Shown: positions 1-4,200, counted from the first letter of the stretch. The stretch is 6,242 nucleotides of DNA from Rhodobiaceae bacterium UBA7378 (GCA_002469805.1 DKNW01000116.1:1-6242), one strand, 5' to 3'. Program-made: numbers and translations. The notes: generated by a model not told the origin, from the letters alone.

Positions 1-21
1 AACCAGCTGAGCTACTCCGCC
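1..21 (-). tRNA. 5' end of a tRNA gene, truncated by the window edge
   Basis: Read on the minus strand, positions 21 to 1 give GGCGGAGTAGCTCAGCTGGTT. This is the 7-nt acceptor 5' strand (GGCGGAG), the TA at tRNA positions 8-9, the D-stem GCTC and the start of a D-loop containing GGTT. The anticodon and the whole 3' half lie outside the window, so the isotype cannot be read. The 5' end resembles alphaproteobacterial elongator tRNA-Met, but that is a recollection of family sequences and not proof. Transcription runs leftwards out of the window, away from the gene at 239. Confidence 0.85.
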
Positions 22-174
22 TATGAGGAGAGCGGACGCCCTCACAAGGCCGCGTTTTCACTAACATATGCTGCGCCTTTTGCAAATTAAAACTTCCCGC
101 GAGGCGATACAATTAAAATTCCACAAATTCGCTAGAAAACATGGGCTCTAGCGTAAAGGGAGCCGCCGCGCGGT

Positions 175-188
175 CGTTAATATTAACG
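175..188. repeat. 14-bp perfect palindrome upstream of the three-gene operon
   Basis: CGTTAATATTAACG reads identically on both strands. It lies about 50 nt upstream of the first gene of the 239-1243 operon, in the otherwise featureless 217-nt gap after the tRNA. Its size and place suit a dimeric regulator's operator. The two TTAA blocks are only 2 nt apart, which does not fit the CtrA spacing. No convincing sigma-70 or sigma-54 promoter was found in this gap. Confidence 0.4.
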
Positions 189-238
189 CAGAAGGGTGCG
201 GAATTCCCCGTTAGACCCGCGGTGAAAGCGTTAGAAGA

Positions 239-547
239 ATGGATAAAATTATAGACCTAGAAGACTATCGCCGTAGTTTGTCGGTTGCTTCCGTGCTTCG
301 TGAGGATGGTGGTGCGCAAAGTATGAGCGCGGACGAAATTGCCCGCCTTGAAGCGTTGCGCGACGGCGTGGAGCACCTGCTGGATGCTGTGACGGCGCGT
401 CATTGCGACCCCGAAGCCGTCGCCTTTGCCGCGGGCCGCTATGCCGCGATGCGAATATACCGGTTGCACGGTCGGGCCGAAGCCATGGATTTTTTCAACC
501 GCTGCATTGCGACCGTTGAGATTGCTGACGACCTTAACTTGGGTTAG
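239..547 (+). CDS. Small helical protein of unknown function, first gene of a three-gene operon
   Basis: This 102-residue protein starts MDKIIDLEDYRRS, a style of N-terminus common among small alphaproteobacterial proteins. It has no signal peptide or membrane segment. Most of it looks alpha-helical: residues 30-60 form an amphipathic stretch (ADEIARLEALRDGVEHLLDAV) and residues 62-98 a second helical block containing FAAGRYAAMRIY and AMDFFNRC. The ATG at 239 has only a weak, closely spaced purine stretch (AGAAG, 233-237) before it, and no better start is visible. The next gene begins 10 nt after its stop, so the two are probably co-transcribed. I do not recognise the family. Its link with the two CNBD-like proteins that follow is the only functional hint. 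Confidence 0.75.
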   Translation: MDKIIDLEDYRRSLSVASVLREDGGAQSMSADEIARLEALRDGVEHLLDAVTARHCDPEAVAFAAGRYAAMRIYRLHGRAEAMDFFNRCIATVEIADDLNLG

Positions 548-557
548 GGGTCGGGGT

Positions 558-908
558 ATGATCGATCAGAAGTTCTTCCGCGATATTCCCCGTCGTATCA
601 CCGATAAAGGCGACATGATTATCGCAGCCGATCAAATGGCCGATACGGCGTTTATCGTTGAGCGTGGCACCGCCGAAAATATACAAACGGGAAAAGTTTT
701 TGGCCCGAATAGCTTGCTGTTACCGCTGGAAATGCTGGCGCTTGAGAAATATCGCAGCCAGATTGTCGCCTCGACGCCATGCGCTGTCATTTGCTGTCCG
801 CGTCACATACTGCAAAACAACCTCGCCCGCGAAGACCGGCTTACCTGGCCCCTATCGCGCAGCCTCGCCGGTGATATTATGCGCCGCCTCGGGGTGACCG
901 CCGCATGA
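558..908 (+). CDS. Degenerate cyclic-nucleotide-binding-fold protein, no DNA-binding domain
   Basis: This is a 116-residue soluble protein. Residues 15-60 follow the start of a CNBD jelly roll: a KGDMII strand, then ADQMADTAFIVERG (compare the Crp/Fnr-type GDxIxxEGxxAxxxYxVxxG), then VFGPNSLLL where the phosphate-binding cassette (FGE-ALL...R-A) should be. The cassette Glu and Arg that contact cAMP are missing, so nucleotide binding is doubtful. The segment between the VERG turn and the cassette is also shortened. There is no C-terminal helix-turn-helix, so it is not a complete Crp/Fnr regulator. The ATG at 558, preceded by GGGG runs, sits 10 nt after the upstream stop; an in-frame ATG at 426 would need a long overlap with that gene. 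The 3' end overlaps the next gene as ATGA, implying translational coupling. The fold call is moderate and the function unknown. Confidence 0.75.
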   Translation: MIDQKFFRDIPRRITDKGDMIIAADQMADTAFIVERGTAENIQTGKVFGPNSLLLPLEMLALEKYRSQIVASTPCAVICCPRHILQNNLAREDRLTWPLSRSLAGDIMRRLGVTAA

Positions 909-1243
909 ATATGTTTGATGAAAACCACAATAAAATTTACCGCATGATCGACGGTGAAATTTTGTTTCGCGCCGACCAACCGGCAAGGCACATATATCTT
1001 GTTGAGCGTGGGCAGATAAAAATTTTGGCGGCGGGTGAAACGCGCGTTTTGCACCGCTATATGCGCGGCGATTTATTCGGTATTCCGGAAGTACTTACCG
1101 CGCGCCCATGGCCCGCTATGGCGCAAGTTGAAGGGCCGACCGATGTACGTGTGTTTAGTGCCGCTGTCGTTTTGCAACGGATCGCGCATATGCCTTCAGC
1201 GCACCGGGATCTTTTGCAAACAATCATGGCCGAGGCTGGCTAA
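905..1243 (+). CDS. Stand-alone CNBD-like protein, diverged paralogue of its upstream neighbour
   Basis: This 112-residue soluble protein has a clearer CNBD pattern than its neighbour: DGEILFRADQPARHIYLVERGQ (residues 16-37), a strand pair IKILAAGETRVLHRY, then RGDLFGIPEVL and RPWPAMAQV, matching the order of a Crp-type phosphate-binding cassette (FGE-A-L...PR-A). The cassette Glu is displaced (FGIPE) and the usual Arg is replaced by Trp, so canonical cAMP binding looks unlikely. It stops after one C-terminal helix and has no helix-turn-helix. It shares ADQxAxxx(F/Y)(I/L)VERG with the gene before it, suggesting an old tandem duplication. Its ATG overlaps the preceding TGA by 4 nt. It may sense a ligand or act as a protein partner; no function is established. 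Confidence 0.8.
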   Translation: MNMFDENHNKIYRMIDGEILFRADQPARHIYLVERGQIKILAAGETRVLHRYMRGDLFGIPEVLTARPWPAMAQVEGPTDVRVFSAAVVLQRIAHMPSAHRDLLQTIMAEAG

Positions 1244-1253
1244 GCACAGGTTT

Positions 1254-1269
1254 TGGCACATAAAATGCA
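1254..1269 (+). promoter_or_regulatory. Sigma-54-type promoter for the 67-residue gene
   Basis: TGGCACATAAAATGCA matches the published sigma-54 consensus TGGCACG-N4-TTGCW at all but two positions. The invariant GG (-24) and GC (-12) are intact and exactly 10 nt apart, and a T precedes the TGG. Counting 12 nt from the -12 C puts +1 near 1280, 20 nt before the ATG at 1300. The site is in a 56-nt intergenic gap and points at the gene. No enhancer-binding-protein site was identified. Confidence 0.6.
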
Positions 1270-1274
1270 TTCCT

Positions 1275-1294
1275 ATCTCCGTATTAACGGAGAT
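1275..1294 (+). promoter_or_regulatory. Perfect hairpin covering the ribosome binding site of the 1300 gene
   Basis: ATCTCCGT (1275-1282) and ACGGAGAT (1287-1294) form a perfect 8-bp stem with an ATTA loop. The right arm contains GGAG (1289-1292), the only good ribosome binding site for the ATG at 1300, so the hairpin would hide it. No U-run follows (TTTGAC), so a simple rho-independent terminator is less likely, though it could still shape the 3' end of the upstream operon. The predicted sigma-54 start (about 1280) falls inside the stem. Confidence 0.55.
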
Positions 1295-1299
1295 TTGAC

Positions 1300-1503
1300 A
1301 TGGATAAAATTCTTGCAAATGAGACCCTAGGAGTGCATTTCGTATTTTTTGACGAGGCTGACACGCCCGTTCGCGAATATACCGAAACGATCGACCGCTA
1401 TCTGCCAGTTAGTCTGGCAAGCGATGGCGGCAATAATCTGCCAGGCGATCTGCCCGATGATTTCATCGGCCCACCAAACGCCCCTGGCAAAACTACTTCT
1501 TAA
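1300..1503 (+). CDS. 67-residue protein of unknown function, candidate sigma-54 target
   Basis: The protein begins MDKILANETLGVHFVFFDEADTP and has a short hydrophobic beta-like stretch (GVHFVFF, residues 11-17). An acidic, proline- and glycine-rich tail follows (residues 44-67) and looks disordered. There is no signal peptide, membrane helix or recognisable domain. The start is well supported: GGAG at 1289-1292 lies 7 nt before the ATG. A sigma-54-type promoter and a hairpin over the ribosome binding site lie directly upstream. It converges on rpoN with 3 nt between the stop codons. Placement beside rpoN with a sigma-54 promoter suggests a role in the same regulon, possibly motility, but this is inference from context only. 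Its coding potential rests on the clean initiation signals and its good fit to the gap. Confidence 0.7.
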   Translation: MDKILANETLGVHFVFFDEADTPVREYTETIDRYLPVSLASDGGNNLPGDLPDDFIGPPNAPGKTTS

Positions 1504-1506
1504 GAC

Positions 1507-3030
1507 TTAGGCCGGTGCGTTCAAACGGGCGCGCCGGCGACGCTCCGCGCTTGACGGGATTTTCAGTATCTGCCGATATTTCGCGACTGTCCGGCGTGCA
1601 ACGGCAATTCCGCTTGCATTGATGCGCGACACAATTTCGTCATCGCTGAGGGGGTCACCAGGCACTTCTCCCCTAACAATCTCCCCAATCAAGTGGCGTA
1701 CAGAAGCCGCAGACGTGCCGGCTTCGTTGTCATCAGACGCCAGCGACACACTGAAGAATGATTTTAATGTGACACTCCCGCGCGGCGTGGCGATCATTAA
1801 CCCGGTTGTGACACGGCTGATCGTGCTTTCGTGCATACCTACCGCTTTGGCAACATCTCGCAGCAGCAGGGGTTTTAGGTGGTTTGCACCCTTTTCAAGA
1901 AACGGGGTTTGCTGACGAACAATTTCAGCCGCAATTGACAATGTTGTCTCGTTTCGTTGCTCCATGGCACGTTTCAGCCAACGCGCCGATGACAACGCCT
2001 GCATGGTAAATTTCTGTTCGGCTTGGGCCGCAACCCGTTTTTTCAGCCGCGCCGCGTAGTTTTCATCAATCGTGATGCCCGGCAGGGTAGATTTATTGAG
2101 TTCGACAACCCACCCATCGGGACCGCGATAAGCAATTAAATCTGGTGCGCTGACAATATCTGGCTCACCGAAAAAAGTTTCCGCCGGTTTTGGGTCAAAC
2201 TGGCGTAGATGCTGCAGCATGTCGCGCACATCTTCGGGCGAAGATTTGCACCGACGCGCCAGCTGGTCGATTTTGCCTTGTGCGAGCAGTTCAAGATTAT
2301 CCAGCAACACGTTAAAAGCGGCATCCAGCAGGCCGGCTTCGCGCGCTTGCAATCGCAAGCAATCAGCAAGGCCGATAGCAAAAATGCCGGTTGGTTCAAA
2401 TTTCTGTATCTGGACAAGCACGGCAGCCACATCGTCTCGCGCCAAATCATTTTCTTCGGCAATGTCTTCAACCGATTTGCCCAACCAACCGCTTGGTAAC
2501 AACGCACCCGTTAAAATTTGCGCGATCATTCTCTGTTTGGCATCGCTAAACGCGATATCAATTTGGCGGCCTACATGTTCAAAGAGCGATGGTGGGCGCT
2601 CAGCGATTGTCGAAGCGATCATGTCCCAATCTTGATCACCCCCCTGACCGCTTTGACCGCCCTGCCCGGCAAGGTGGCCAGCTGGTCCATCTGCGGCGCT
2701 ATAGTCAAAACGGTTGTCAAATTCCTGATTGGCGGCTGGGTCATCTTGTGGGCTAGCGCCAGCTTTCATGTCGGTATCAATCAAATCAGCGCCGCCAGTT
2801 TCGCTTGAGGCGTCGCCGATCCCGACATCTGAGCCCACTTCAGGGGAGACATCACCGGATGCATCACTATCAGCACCAACCTCGAGAAACGGGTTTTCGA
2901 GGGCTTGATCTTCAAGATAGCTCGCCAGATCAAGGTTGTTCATCTGCAGCATACGAATGGCTTGTTGCAGCCGTGGTGTCATCACCATTGACTGCTTTTG
3001 CTTAAGGCGGATCGATTGACTCAGTTGCAT
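1507..3030 (-). CDS. rpoN: RNA polymerase sigma-54 factor RpoN
   Basis: This 507-residue protein has full-length sigma-54 architecture. Region I is at residues 1-50: glutamine- and leucine-rich, with SQSIRLKQKQSMVMTPRLQQ and LENPFLE, and contacts enhancer-binding activators. Residues 51-135 are an acidic, Gly-rich linker (region II). The core-RNA-polymerase-binding part runs from about 140 to 330, with FEPTGIFAIGLADCLRLQ and LRQFDPKPAETF. The helix-turn-helix RDVAKAVGMHESTISRVTTG (391-410), followed by IATPRG, leads to the RpoN box ARRTVAKYRQ (478-487) that reads the -24 element. The box ends in Q where the canonical one ends in E. The ATG at 3030 has GGAG (3037-3040) about 6 nt upstream. The protein directs polymerase to -24/-12 promoters and needs an ATP-driven activator. 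The usual lptB, hpf and ptsN neighbours are absent; motAB and sigma-54-like promoters are close by. Confidence 0.97.
   Translation of the reverse strand: MQLSQSIRLKQKQSMVMTPRLQQAIRMLQMNNLDLASYLEDQALENPFLEVGADSDASGDVSPEVGSDVGIGDASSETGGADLIDTDMKAGASPQDDPAANQEFDNRFDYSAADGPAGHLAGQGGQSGQGGDQDWDMIASTIAERPPSLFEHVGRQIDIAFSDAKQRMIAQILTGALLPSGWLGKSVEDIAEENDLARDDVAAVLVQIQKFEPTGIFAIGLADCLRLQAREAGLLDAAFNVLLDNLELLAQGKIDQLARRCKSSPEDVRDMLQHLRQFDPKPAETFFGEPDIVSAPDLIAYRGPDGWVVELNKSTLPGITIDENYAARLKKRVAAQAEQKFTMQALSSARWLKRAMEQRNETTLSIAAEIVRQQTPFLEKGANHLKPLLLRDVAKAVGMHESTISRVTTGLMIATPRGSVTLKSFFSVSLASDDNEAGTSAASVRHLIGEIVRGEVPGDPLSDDEIVSRINASGIAVARRTVAKYRQILKIPSSAERRRRARLNAPA
1511..1538 (+). terminator. GC-rich hairpin just past the convergent stop codons (weak terminator or 3' stabiliser)
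   Basis: In a plus-strand transcript, GCCGGTGCGT (1511-1520) pairs with GCGCGCCGGC (1529-1538) through about ten pairs, two of them G-U. It begins 7 nt after the stop of the 1300 gene. No U-run follows, so it is not a standard rho-independent terminator. The sequence also encodes the last residues of RpoN, so the stem could be partly chance. On the opposite strand the two wobble pairs become A-C mismatches, so the fold favours the plus-strand RNA. Confidence 0.3.
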
Positions 3031-3089
3031 AACACACTCCGTTTTCTGTGTATGAGCGTACTTTGAGCGCGATTACCGCTTTGGCAAAA

Positions 3090-3117
3090 ATAACAATTTG
3101 ACTGTGGCAAATGTCAA
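3090..3117 (-). promoter_or_regulatory. Sigma-70-type promoter for rpoN
   Basis: On the minus strand, a perfect -35 TTGACA (3117-3112) is followed by a 16-nt spacer and TGTTAT (3095-3090, 4 of 6 matches to TATAAT). Transcription would start near 3083, giving a leader of about 53 nt before the ATG at 3030. No GG-N10-GC was found in this direction within about 100 nt of rpoN, so autoregulation through sigma-54 is not suggested. Confidence 0.45.
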
Positions 3118-3118
3118 A
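3097..3118. promoter_or_regulatory. TTTGAC/GTCAAA dyad over the rpoN -35 region, possible operator
   Basis: TTTGAC (3097-3102) and GTCAAA (3113-3118) form a perfect 6-bp inverted repeat with a 10-nt spacer. It covers the predicted -35 box and most of the spacer of the rpoN promoter. A dimeric regulator bound here would be placed to block transcription. In AT-rich DNA a 6-bp dyad can arise by chance. Confidence 0.3.
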
Positions 3119-3171
3119 AATATTTTCTTATTAATTAATATTTTCAATTATTTACGTGATATTTACTTTTA

Positions 3172-3231
3172 TGTTTTTTGTTTGTTGTCAAAAAACAGAC
3201 GGTGTTTTTGTACATTTTCTGTGTTTTGGTA
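3172..3231. repeat. Cluster of TGTTTTTG-type inverted and direct repeats between rpoN and the 3284 gene
   Basis: TGTTTTTTG (3172-3180) and CAAAAAACA (3189-3197) are a perfect 9-bp inverted repeat with an 8-nt loop. A third arm, TGTTTTTG (3203-3210), can also pair with the middle arm. GTGTTTTTGTA (3202-3212) recurs as GTGTTTTGGTA (3221-3231), 10 of 11 identical and 19 bp apart. The block is in the AT-rich 253-nt gap between divergent genes and could bind a regulator or bend DNA. I see no gene in this gap. Confidence 0.45.
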
Positions 3232-3242
3232 TGATTCTTGAA
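3227..3242 (+). promoter_or_regulatory. Weak sigma-54-like promoter for the 3284 gene
   Basis: TGGTATGATTCTTGAA fits TGGCACG-N4-TTGCW with three mismatches. One of them is the -12 C (GA instead of GC), normally an important base. Start would be near 3253, leaving a 31-nt leader, much like the leaders of the stronger candidates near motA. Given the lost GC, treat it as a possibility only. Confidence 0.25.
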
Positions 3243-3283
3243 TAACCAAGCGCGTAGAATATTTAACCTCTGGATGGGCCGAA

Positions 3284-3529
3284 ATGCGTAAAAATAGTGA
3301 TACTGATAGCGGCGTTTGCCAACAGTGCCTGTTCATCAGGTTTTTTGTATTGGGGGCACTTGTGCTTCTAGCCGTCGGACTTGCTGCCGGTGAAAACATG
3401 CAATTTCTGGGCATGTTCACCCCCACCCGCGTTAGCGCTGGCATTATTGTGGCAGGGGGTTTCATGAGCGCATTTAAATATTGGCTGTGGCGGCGCGAAC
3501 TGGCCGAAAACGCCAACGAGCCAGGCTAA
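3284..3529 (+). CDS. Small two-helix inner-membrane protein with an N-terminal CxxC
   Basis: This 81-residue protein has a short polar N-terminus carrying CQQC (residues 12-15) and a first hydrophobic helix at about 17-35 (FIRFFVLGALVLLAVGLAA). A short loop (GENMQFLGMFTPTR) follows, then a second helix at about 50-67 (VSAGIIVAGGFMSAFKYWLW) and a charged tail starting RRELAEN. Positive charge after helix 2 and near helix 1 suggests both ends are cytoplasmic, with the loop in the periplasm. The ATG at 3284 has a modest GGA about 9 nt upstream. Its 3' end overlaps the convergent gene by 4 nt (3526-3529). I do not recognise the family. The CxxC could bind metal or form a disulfide, but nothing else supports that. 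Confidence 0.7.
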   Translation: MRKNSDTDSGVCQQCLFIRFFVLGALVLLAVGLAAGENMQFLGMFTPTRVSAGIIVAGGFMSAFKYWLWRRELAENANEPG

Positions 3530-4035
3530 CGGCCGCGCACAAGCCGAACAGCGAGCTGCTGGTTTTTGAAAAACCGCCCATATTTGTGACCTGTATAGAA
3601 ATTGATTGAGTAATAATTCTCACTGGTGAACGTATTACGCTCTCCCGTCCAATACGGCTCGGGCGAGGTGTTAGGGAACATCTCAGCGTCAATCTTTGGC
3701 GGCGTACAGGTCTCGCACACCAAAGCTTGCAACTCGTCAGCGCTCGGCAAGCGCCAATTTCCTCCAACTTGTTCATTGGCCTGCACAATCGCTTGGGCAA
3801 TTTCATCATGGTTCAGTTTCATGATCTCACCCTGACATGTTTTGCCATCCCAAATCTGTCCAAGACTGCAGCGCAGCCACTCAACATTCTGGATGAGATC
3901 AATGACAACAATGTCACGTTCGATAAAAACCTGCTCGTCTGCCGCCGCACTGCGTCCATTCGAAACAAACACCAAAGCGAAAACAAAAAGAGATGCGGCG
4001 CATCTGGTCGCTACAGATTGGCGGAGGTTTTGCAT
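3526..4035 (-). CDS. Exported DUF1566/Lcl_C-type protein, candidate sigma-54 target
   Basis: This 169-residue protein has a signal peptide: polar N-region, hydrophobic ASLFVFALVFVS (14-25), and likely cleavage after SAAA near residue 32, before DEQ. The mature part carries family hallmarks of DUF1566 (Lcl C-terminal domain): WLRCSLGQIWDGKTC (53-67), GGNWRLPSADELQALV (91-106), FPNT...YWTG (120-131) and the closing AVRLVRGR. Four cysteines (56, 67, 107, 110) could pair in the periplasm. No lipobox is seen. The ATG at 4035 is preferred over the in-frame TTG at 4050 because GAGG (4045-4048) lies 9 nt upstream of it. A sigma-54-type promoter at 4074-4089 points at the gene, and motA diverges from the same region. 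DUF1566 has no settled general function; a role tied to motility is inferred from this context. Confidence 0.88.
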   Translation of the reverse strand: MQNLRQSVATRCAASLFVFALVFVSNGRSAAADEQVFIERDIVVIDLIQNVEWLRCSLGQIWDGKTCQGEIMKLNHDEIAQAIVQANEQVGGNWRLPSADELQALVCETCTPPKIDAEMFPNTSPEPYWTGERNTFTSENYYSINFYTGHKYGRFFKNQQLAVRLVRGR

Positions 4036-4063
4036 TTTCAGTTTCCTCAAACAATTTCAGTTT
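4036..4063 (-). repeat. 9-bp direct repeat flanking the ribosome binding site of the DUF1566 gene
   Basis: On the minus strand AAACTGAAA occurs at 4063-4055 and again at 4044-4036, immediately before the ATG. The GAGG ribosome binding site (4048-4045) lies between the copies. The first copy begins at the predicted sigma-54 start site, so nearly the whole leader is repeat, site, repeat. This may be a translational operator or an old slippage product. Confidence 0.45.
4045..4048 (-). promoter_or_regulatory. Ribosome binding site that fixes the DUF1566 start
   Basis: GAGG on the minus strand is 9 nt before the ATG at 4035. It lies within the first codons of the longer TTG-initiated reading (4050), which argues for the ATG and a 169-residue product. 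Confidence 0.6.
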
Positions 4064-4073
4064 ATTTGTACCG

Positions 4074-4089
4074 TGCAAATAATCTGCCA
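4074..4089 (-). promoter_or_regulatory. Sigma-54-type promoter for the DUF1566 gene
   Basis: The minus strand reads TGGCAGATTATTTGCA from 4089 to 4074: 10 of the 12 specified consensus positions match, the -24 GG and -12 GC are exact, and a T precedes it. The predicted start is near 4063, leaving a 28-nt leader to the ATG at 4035. It is divergent from the motA promoter, with 56 bp between the two 16-nt motifs. Confidence 0.65.
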
Positions 4090-4112
4090 ATTGTAAGTTA
4101 AAATAACGAAGA

Positions 4113-4137
4113 AATTCAATTTATGAATTGTCATGAA
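4113..4137. promoter_or_regulatory. Dyad and tandem repeat between the two divergent sigma-54 promoters
   Basis: AATTCA (4113-4118) and TGAATT (4124-4129) form a 6-bp inverted repeat centred almost midway between the two -24 elements. TTATGAA (4121-4127) and TCATGAA (4131-4137) repeat at 10 bp, one helical turn. These are candidate sites for an activator or DNA-bending protein serving both promoters. No known operator consensus was recognised. Confidence 0.3.
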
Positions 4138-4145
4138 GCAAAGTT

Positions 4146-4161
4146 TGGTACACGATTTGCT
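4146..4161 (+). promoter_or_regulatory. Sigma-54-type promoter for motAB
   Basis: TGGTACACGATTTGCT matches TGGCACG-N4-TTGCW with two mismatches. The GG-N10-GC is intact, the TTGCT half is perfect, and a T precedes the motif. The predicted start is near 4172, giving a 29-nt leader to the motA ATG at 4201. Sigma-54 control of flagellar genes is well known in Caulobacter, Vibrio and others. Confidence 0.7.
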
Positions 4162-4188
4162 TAACAAGACTTAACCTTTTTGCAATTA

Positions 4189-4193
4189 GAGAG
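4189..4193 (+). promoter_or_regulatory. Ribosome binding site that fixes the motA start at 4201
   Basis: GAGAG ends 7 nt before the ATG at 4201. A TTG in the same frame at 4180 would add seven residues, lie only about 8 nt inside the predicted transcript and have no ribosome binding site. Confidence 0.6.
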
Positions 4194-4200
4194 TTTAGCA

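Noticed and set aside
144..164. GGCTC/GAGCC stem as a terminator after the tRNA region
   Set aside because: The stem is only 5 bp with an 11-nt loop, has no U-run, and no gene on that strand ends there.
159..173. GG-N10-GC spacing upstream of the first operon (possible sigma-54 site)
   Set aside because: The GC half is not preceded by TT and the rest of the -24 element does not match; in GC-rich sequence this spacing is expected by chance.
426..557. Upstream ATG at 426 for the first CNBD-like gene
   Set aside because: It would overlap the preceding gene by about 120 nt and add a segment with no CNBD character; the ATG at 558 follows the upstream stop with normal operon spacing.
2219..2635. 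138-residue open frame opposite rpoN
   Set aside because: It lies wholly antisense to well-conserved rpoN coding sequence, its composition (Ser/Arg/Ala rich) is typical of a shadow frame, and it has no initiation signals.
3084..3110. Two TGGCAAA motifs as sigma-54 -24 elements on the plus strand
   Set aside because: Neither has GC at the required 10-nt spacing (AA is found instead).
3169..3516. 115-residue minus-strand frame across the rpoN upstream gap and the 3284 gene
   Set aside because: It is antisense to a better-supported small membrane protein and runs into low-complexity AT-rich DNA.
4036..4050. TTG start for the DUF1566 gene adding five residues
   Set aside because: The extension consists of the ribosome binding site and leader repeat of the ATG at 4035, which gives a normal signal peptide.
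4180..4200. TTG start for motA adding seven residues (MQLESLA)
   Set aside because: It has no ribosome binding site, lies about 8 nt inside the predicted sigma-54 transcript, and shifts the PomA residue numbering that fits exactly from the ATG at 4201.
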